A DNA stretch of 64,000 nucleotides, from positions 38,412,106 through 38,476,105 of the forward strand of contig CP136063.1 of NCBI GenBank assembly GCA_032622095.1, given 5' to 3'. The notes beneath the pieces are model-generated. The model did no database searches. It worked only from the letters and a program-made list of their open reading frames with translations, and was not told the DNA's origin. Below are positions 59,539 to 64,000 of the stretch, piece by piece. Origin of the DNA: Siphonodentalium dalli. Its lineage: Eukaryota; Mollusca; Scaphopoda; Gadilida; Siphonodentaliidae. A program made the position numbers and the translations under genes. The first letter of the stretch is position 1. The number at the start of each line of letters is the position of its first letter.

Positions 59539-60330
59539 TTTCCGGACAGGAGTATTCGACTCAAATCTAATATTTTATACCCCGGTAACTATATAATACA
59601 TGTTTACAAAGAGATAATCCACCTTTAAATAATAAATAGTTGCGTGCGTATAAAATAATAGATATGAACCGAAGACCGCTGCCCAGAAAAAGTTCTATCA
59701 ATTAATATTAATCTTATTTCGAATATTAAATCGGGACCGTTTATGTTACTATTTTTAGAACAGACCATTCGGATGATACCATATTGCGATATAGAGCACT
59801 GGGTAGTTCCTATGGCTAGGCACCGAAAGTCAAATGTCCCAGATTGATTGTTTGCATTGTCTTGCTCCACATGTAAGCGATAATGAATCTAATTAATGTT
59901 TATTTGTGACAAAATTGAACATTAAAATTATGGTCCCTGTTAACAGTAACCACTATTGTATGTTAGCTGAACAAACACACCTTTTTAGACCAGAACATAT
60001 TCGAAATAAAATTAATATTAATCGATAGAAGCAATTCCGGACAGGAGTCTTCGATTCAAATCTAATATTTTATACCCCGGTAACTATTAATACATGTTTA
60101 CAAAGATATAATTCACCTTTAATATAATGTGTAGTGAACTACACTTAATGTGTACATCAATTTCAACATTTGTGTACCCCATTTCTAATAGTGTGGGAAA
60201 GTGTAAAATTATACACCATGAAAGAGTAGCCATACTTACACAAATATAGTAATTTTTACACTTACTCAATTTCTACTCTAATAACGGATTGGATAAACTT
60301 TTGTGTAGATTTTCTACACTTATGTTTTTT
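59539..60330. repeat. diverged monomer plus 3' flank of Z8
   Basis: Same content as 3693-4484, with the Z3/Z7-type flank variant. Confidence 0.65.
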
Positions 60331-61237
60331 TCAGTACAACAACACCAGGCGATCTCCTGCGTGGATCCTCTTATGTCTCGTCAGGTTACATAACTGAGTA
60401 AATGATTTCTCGCACATATCACATTGGTACGGGCGATCTCCTGTGTGGACCCCTTTATGTATGGTAAGGCTAACCGAATGAGCAAATGATTTATCGCACA
60501 CCTCACACTGATACGGGCGGTCTCCGCTGTGGATCCTTTTATGCGTCGTCAGGTTACATGACTGAGTAAATGATTTCTCGCACATATCACATTGATATGG
60601 GCGATCTCCCGTGTGGATCCTCTTATGTTGCTTCAAAAGGTACGACACAGTAAATGATTTCTCGCACGAGTCACAATGATACGGGCGATCGCCGGTGTGG
60701 ATCATCTTATGTTTCGCCAGATTACCCGACTGAGTAAATGATTTCTCACACACATCACATTGATACGGGCGACTCCCCGTGTGGATCCTCGTATGTTGCG
60801 TCAGCTGGCGCGAATCAGTAAATGATTTCTCGCACACATCACATTGATACGGGCGATCTCCGGTATGGATCCTCTTATGTTTCGTCAGGTCACCTGACTG
60901 ATTAAATGATTTCTCGCACACATCACATTGGAACGGGCGATCACCGGTGTGGATCATCAAATGCGTCGTCAGGTGACCCAACTGAGTAAATAATTTCTCG
61001 CACTCCCCACACTGATATGATCGCTTATGCTTTGTCTTACTGTGCAAACTTCTTAACATCTTTGAGCCCACGGCCATCGGTGACGTATTTATCGGTGTGT
61101 GTTTATCATCTTCAGTCTTCATTGTTGATGGTTCCACCTCCCCATACATCATGATGCAAAGTACGTGATCGGTATCTGTAATATTTCTGTCCGGAATCAG
61201 ATGATCACTCGGCGTACATGAGATTACCTTACTAAAG
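60331..61237 (-). CDS. C2H2 zinc-finger exon Z8, eight fingers
   Basis: Intact frame and the closest relative of Z2 and Z3, without their lesions: finger 6 keeps HKRIH and the leader is in frame. Contact residues are QGHT, QGDK, DRQQ, QGNK, VYLQ, QCNT, HVSI, QCNR. All zinc ligands are present, and the tail is AGDRLVLLY. The first in-frame ATG is at 61152; the right boundary is the TTTTCTGTTAG acceptor. With Z4 and Z7 it is one of three copies that look functional. Confidence 0.87.
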
Positions 61238-62014
61238 CTAACAGAAAATATCACCAAACAGTTAAATTTATCGAACAGACAATCGATGCAGTTAAGTTAA
61301 TAAACCAACAGATGAAAATAAAAATATTTCTGTCCAGAAAAAAGGTGATTGAATAAGCGGTCTTAAGCAGCGGGTGCGGAATAGAACGATATCGCAATAT
61401 ATAGTTTAAAAAATGTTATTGCACTTGAAATCTTTACAGCCCAGTATCCGGTTATAGTACGGTTTTCTTGACCATAACAGGTTTATGATGAGAGAATTGA
61501 CATATTCGACAACATTCACGCGACAAGCTTTCTACACACACCGTTACTTCAATAATAATAATATATACACAAGTATTGGAAAGCTAGTCTAGCAGCCAAG
61601 TACCGGATTTTGGTCTAACCCAAAGTTCTCTGTTAAAGTTGTTTTCTCGGCTAATAATTCGTTAGTAGGATCACGGCAACTATTTTCCGGCTGATGTGCT
61701 CTTATAAACCTTGGGGAAATTTAAATATTCAAGATTGCAACAACCTACCCAAAAACGACATATGGCCATATGGGTGTGATCATGTTTTATTCAGAACCAG
61801 AAGTTGGAAATAACATTAGAACGTTCGTTTATGTGCATATGTACACACCAGATCACAAGAATGTTAACATCTTACTTTCGTGGGATTATACACAATGACC
61901 GTCATACAATCTACACTTTCATGTTACGAAAATATACACTTTCGGAAAATGACTCAATGGTGACACCCAATATGATACCTGTCACGTGTTCCCATGTGCA
62001 TGTAGAACAAAAAT
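61238..62014. other. 5' flank of Z8
   Basis: Copy of 539-1315. No separate gene. Confidence 0.5.
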
Positions 62015-62221
62015 ATGTCAAATATTTCGAAATGCTTATTCAAATTTCGTTACAAAGAAGCTTGCAATAGCAACGAGAAGTGCACTGAAAATGCCGGTGT
62101 GGCACTCCATCTAGACACCGTTGAAGTGATGGTTGCTCCTTTCTTCGCAGCTGGATACACTCACTGGGAGGATCTATTCACGGAAATGTGGTGCTCTCCC
62201 GAGCAATATTTACGATCTTAG
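62015..62221 (+). other. exon-like frame, copy 8
   Basis: Open 68-codon frame, TVEVM/FTEM variant shared with the Z2 unit. Confidence 0.35.
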
Positions 62222-62489
62222 CGAGCTAATATACCGGTGTTCTGTCAAATTTTGCTCATTGTGCGAAAGAGATGACATGCGTGGGTAATAAACACGCATT
62301 TTAGTAATGTTGGATGAATGTATACGGGATTGACGCGGCAAAGAAGGTGAGTAATATATGTTGTAATATTATGCCACTATATTGGTATACTGCCAGTAAT
62401 ATAAATAACTTACTCGATATTTTGCGTTTTTTTGCCTGTTCCTCAATACATTCCTGAAGTCAATGCAACATGAAAATATCATTAAAGGT
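62222..62489. other. truncated unit spacer
   Basis: Only the first part of the usual 1.2-kb spacer is kept. The poly-G tract is lost, and TTTTGCGTTTTTTTG joins directly to the later CCTGTTCCTCAATAC. Confidence 0.5.
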
Positions 62490-63002
62490 GGATTATCTCT
62501 TTGTAAACATGTATTATATAGTTACCGGGGTATAAAATATTAGATTTGAATCGAAGACTCATGTCCGGAAATGCTTCTATCGATTAATATTAATTTTATT
62601 TCGAATATTTTCTGGTCTAAAGAGGTGTGTTTGTTCAGCTAACGAACAATATTGGTTACTGTTAACAGAGACCAGAAATTATATTGTGCAATTTTGTCAC
62701 AAATAAACGTTAATTATACTCATTATCGCTTATATCTGTGGAACAAAACAGTACAAACAATCAATCTGTGATATTTGACATTCGTTACGTAGCCGTAGGA
62801 ACAGCCCAGTGCTCTATATCGCAATACGGTCTCATCCGAATGGTCGGTTCTAAAAATAGTAACATAAATGGGCCCGATTTAATATTCGAAATAAAATCAA
62901 TATTAATTGATAGAAGCTTTTCCGGACATATGTCTTTAGTTCATATCTATTATTTTATACCCACGCAACTATATTTAAAATTTGTTATTTAAAGAGATAA
63001 TC
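62490..63002. repeat. left arm of inverted repeat, no right arm
   Basis: It starts AAAGGTGGATTATCTCTTTG and runs through the GGGCCCGATTTAATATTCG box to ATCTTTAA, where it meets ZB sequence, as at 17425. The opposite arm is absent. Confidence 0.7.
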
Positions 63003-63225
63003 CATCTTTAACTGAGTAAATTTTTTCTTACATACGTCGCATTGATACGGGCGATCACCAATGTGGAATCTCTCATGTTGAGTCAGATAACCGGAGTTTG
63101 TGAACGATTTCTCACATACATCGCACTAAATGGTCGATCACCTATATGTGGATTCTCTTGAGCACAATCAGATACTCAGAACGTGCGAATAACTTCTTAC
63201 AGACATCACACTTGTGTGGGCGGTC
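63003..63225 (-). pseudogene. decayed 3' fingers of ZB copy 2
   Basis: Same broken finger remnants as 17426-17640, including the CACATATAG stop and shifted finger, confirming decay before duplication. Confidence 0.7.
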
Positions 63226-64000
63226 TCATGTGTGAATTAGTTTGTGTCTCACCAGTTTACTTGATCCTGTGAATGATTTCGGACATATATTACACCGATA
63301 TGGCCGGTCACCAGTGTGAATTCTCTTATGTTCAGTCAGATGTCCAGAACGAGCGAACGATTTCTCACATATATCACACTGATACGGACGGTCACCTGTG
63401 TGGATTCTCCTATGAACAGTAAGACCGCCAGATTGTGCGAATACTTTTCTGCATATATCACACTTATGCGAGCTATCGCCTGTATGTATTATCATATGTT
63501 GCTTCAGATAATTTGACCGAGCGAACTATTTCTCACAAATATCACACTGATACAAGCGATCATCTGTGTGGATTTTCTTATGTTTCGTCAGATAACTTGA
63601 TTGACTGAACGATTTCTGACATATATCGCACTGATATGGCAGGTCACCTGTGTGGATTCTCTTGTGTCCCGATAGATTACTCGAGTCGGCGAACGATTTA
63701 TCACATATATCGCACTGATATGGCCGGTCGCCTATATGGACATTCCTATGTTGTGTCAGAGTACTTGACTGAGCGAACGATTTCTGACATATATCGCATT
63801 GATGCGGACGGTCACCTGAGTGCTTTCTCTTATGTACAGTCAGATCTCCAGAACGTGCGAATACTTTCACGCATATATCACACTTGTGTGCGCCACCACC
63901 TTTATGGATTATCATATGTTGCTTCAGATGACTTAAACGAACAAACGATTTCTCACATATATCGCACTGATACGGACGATCACCTGTGTGATTCTCTTAT
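63226..64000 (-). pseudogene. zinc-finger gene ZB copy 2 (5' end outside window)
   Basis: About nine C2H2 fingers on the minus strand, matching ZB copy 1 but without several of its fingers (ARSRTLTQH and the adjoining module are missing). A TAG at 63526-63528 replaces the TAC of copy 1 (CEKYF) and stops the frame; beyond it the same frame continues to the shared TGA at 63226. A C is missing near 63989 relative to the finger consensus, so the frame also breaks at the right edge. The frameshift of copy 1 near 18060 is absent here, so each copy died by its own mutations. Confidence 0.82.

Overview
This window is eukaryotic, almost certainly metazoan nuclear DNA. It is AT-rich, has no prokaryotic gene organisation, and holds long C2H2 zinc-finger exons, a Ty3/gypsy-like LTR retrotransposon, LINE and hAT-type remnants, many foldback elements, and short palindromes built on ACATGT/ACCGGT. 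The style of the repeats (paired copies of a CATGGC...CATCTTGGATT repeat, many palindromic MITEs) suggests a marine invertebrate, possibly a mollusc. That placement is inference.

The backbone is a tandem segmental duplication. The unit is about 4.85 kb and contains, left to right: (i) a minus-strand exon with 8-9 C2H2 fingers; (ii) about 0.78 kb of 5' flank; (iii) a small plus-strand exon-like frame of 68 codons; (iv) about 1.2 kb of AT-rich spacer with a hypervariable poly-G tract; (v) a block of about 1.5 kb built on a ~0.95 kb inverted repeat; (vi) about 0.2 kb of hairpin-rich 3' flank leading to the next finger exon. Eight finger exons of this type are present (Z1-Z8, near 1, 4.5, 15.4, 29.6, 34.9, 38.9, 55.4 and 60.3 kb). 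Z3 and Z5 are frameshifted, Z6 and Z2 have lost zinc ligands, Z7 looks like a recombinant, and Z4, Z7 and Z8 look intact. A second, more distant zinc-finger gene (ZB) occurs twice (17.4-23.6 kb and from 63.0 kb to the right edge), and both copies are broken.

Between and inside the units lie mobile elements: a foldback element (9.2-10.7 kb), a hAT-like element (11.6-12.7 kb), a 4.5 kb head-to-tail array inserted inside a zinc-finger codon block (18.9-23.4 kb), a foldback element with minisatellite arms (23.8-25.2 kb), a hAT-type MITE (40.06 kb), a nearly complete LTR retrotransposon (40.25-47.09 kb) whose own 5' LTR carries a further insertion, another array (47.1-48.9 kb), an unclassified 2.7 kb insertion with a LINE-like tail (49.0-51.7 kb), and a LINE fragment (52.4-52.7 kb).

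The picture is a young birth-and-death cluster of zinc-finger genes. Paralogues differ in finger number and DNA-contact residues, and the cluster sits among active-looking transposons. The least familiar item is the family of ~1.35 kb elements found three times, twice as head-to-tail arrays ending in a one-third unit. One array interrupts ZB with a clean 4-bp target duplication.
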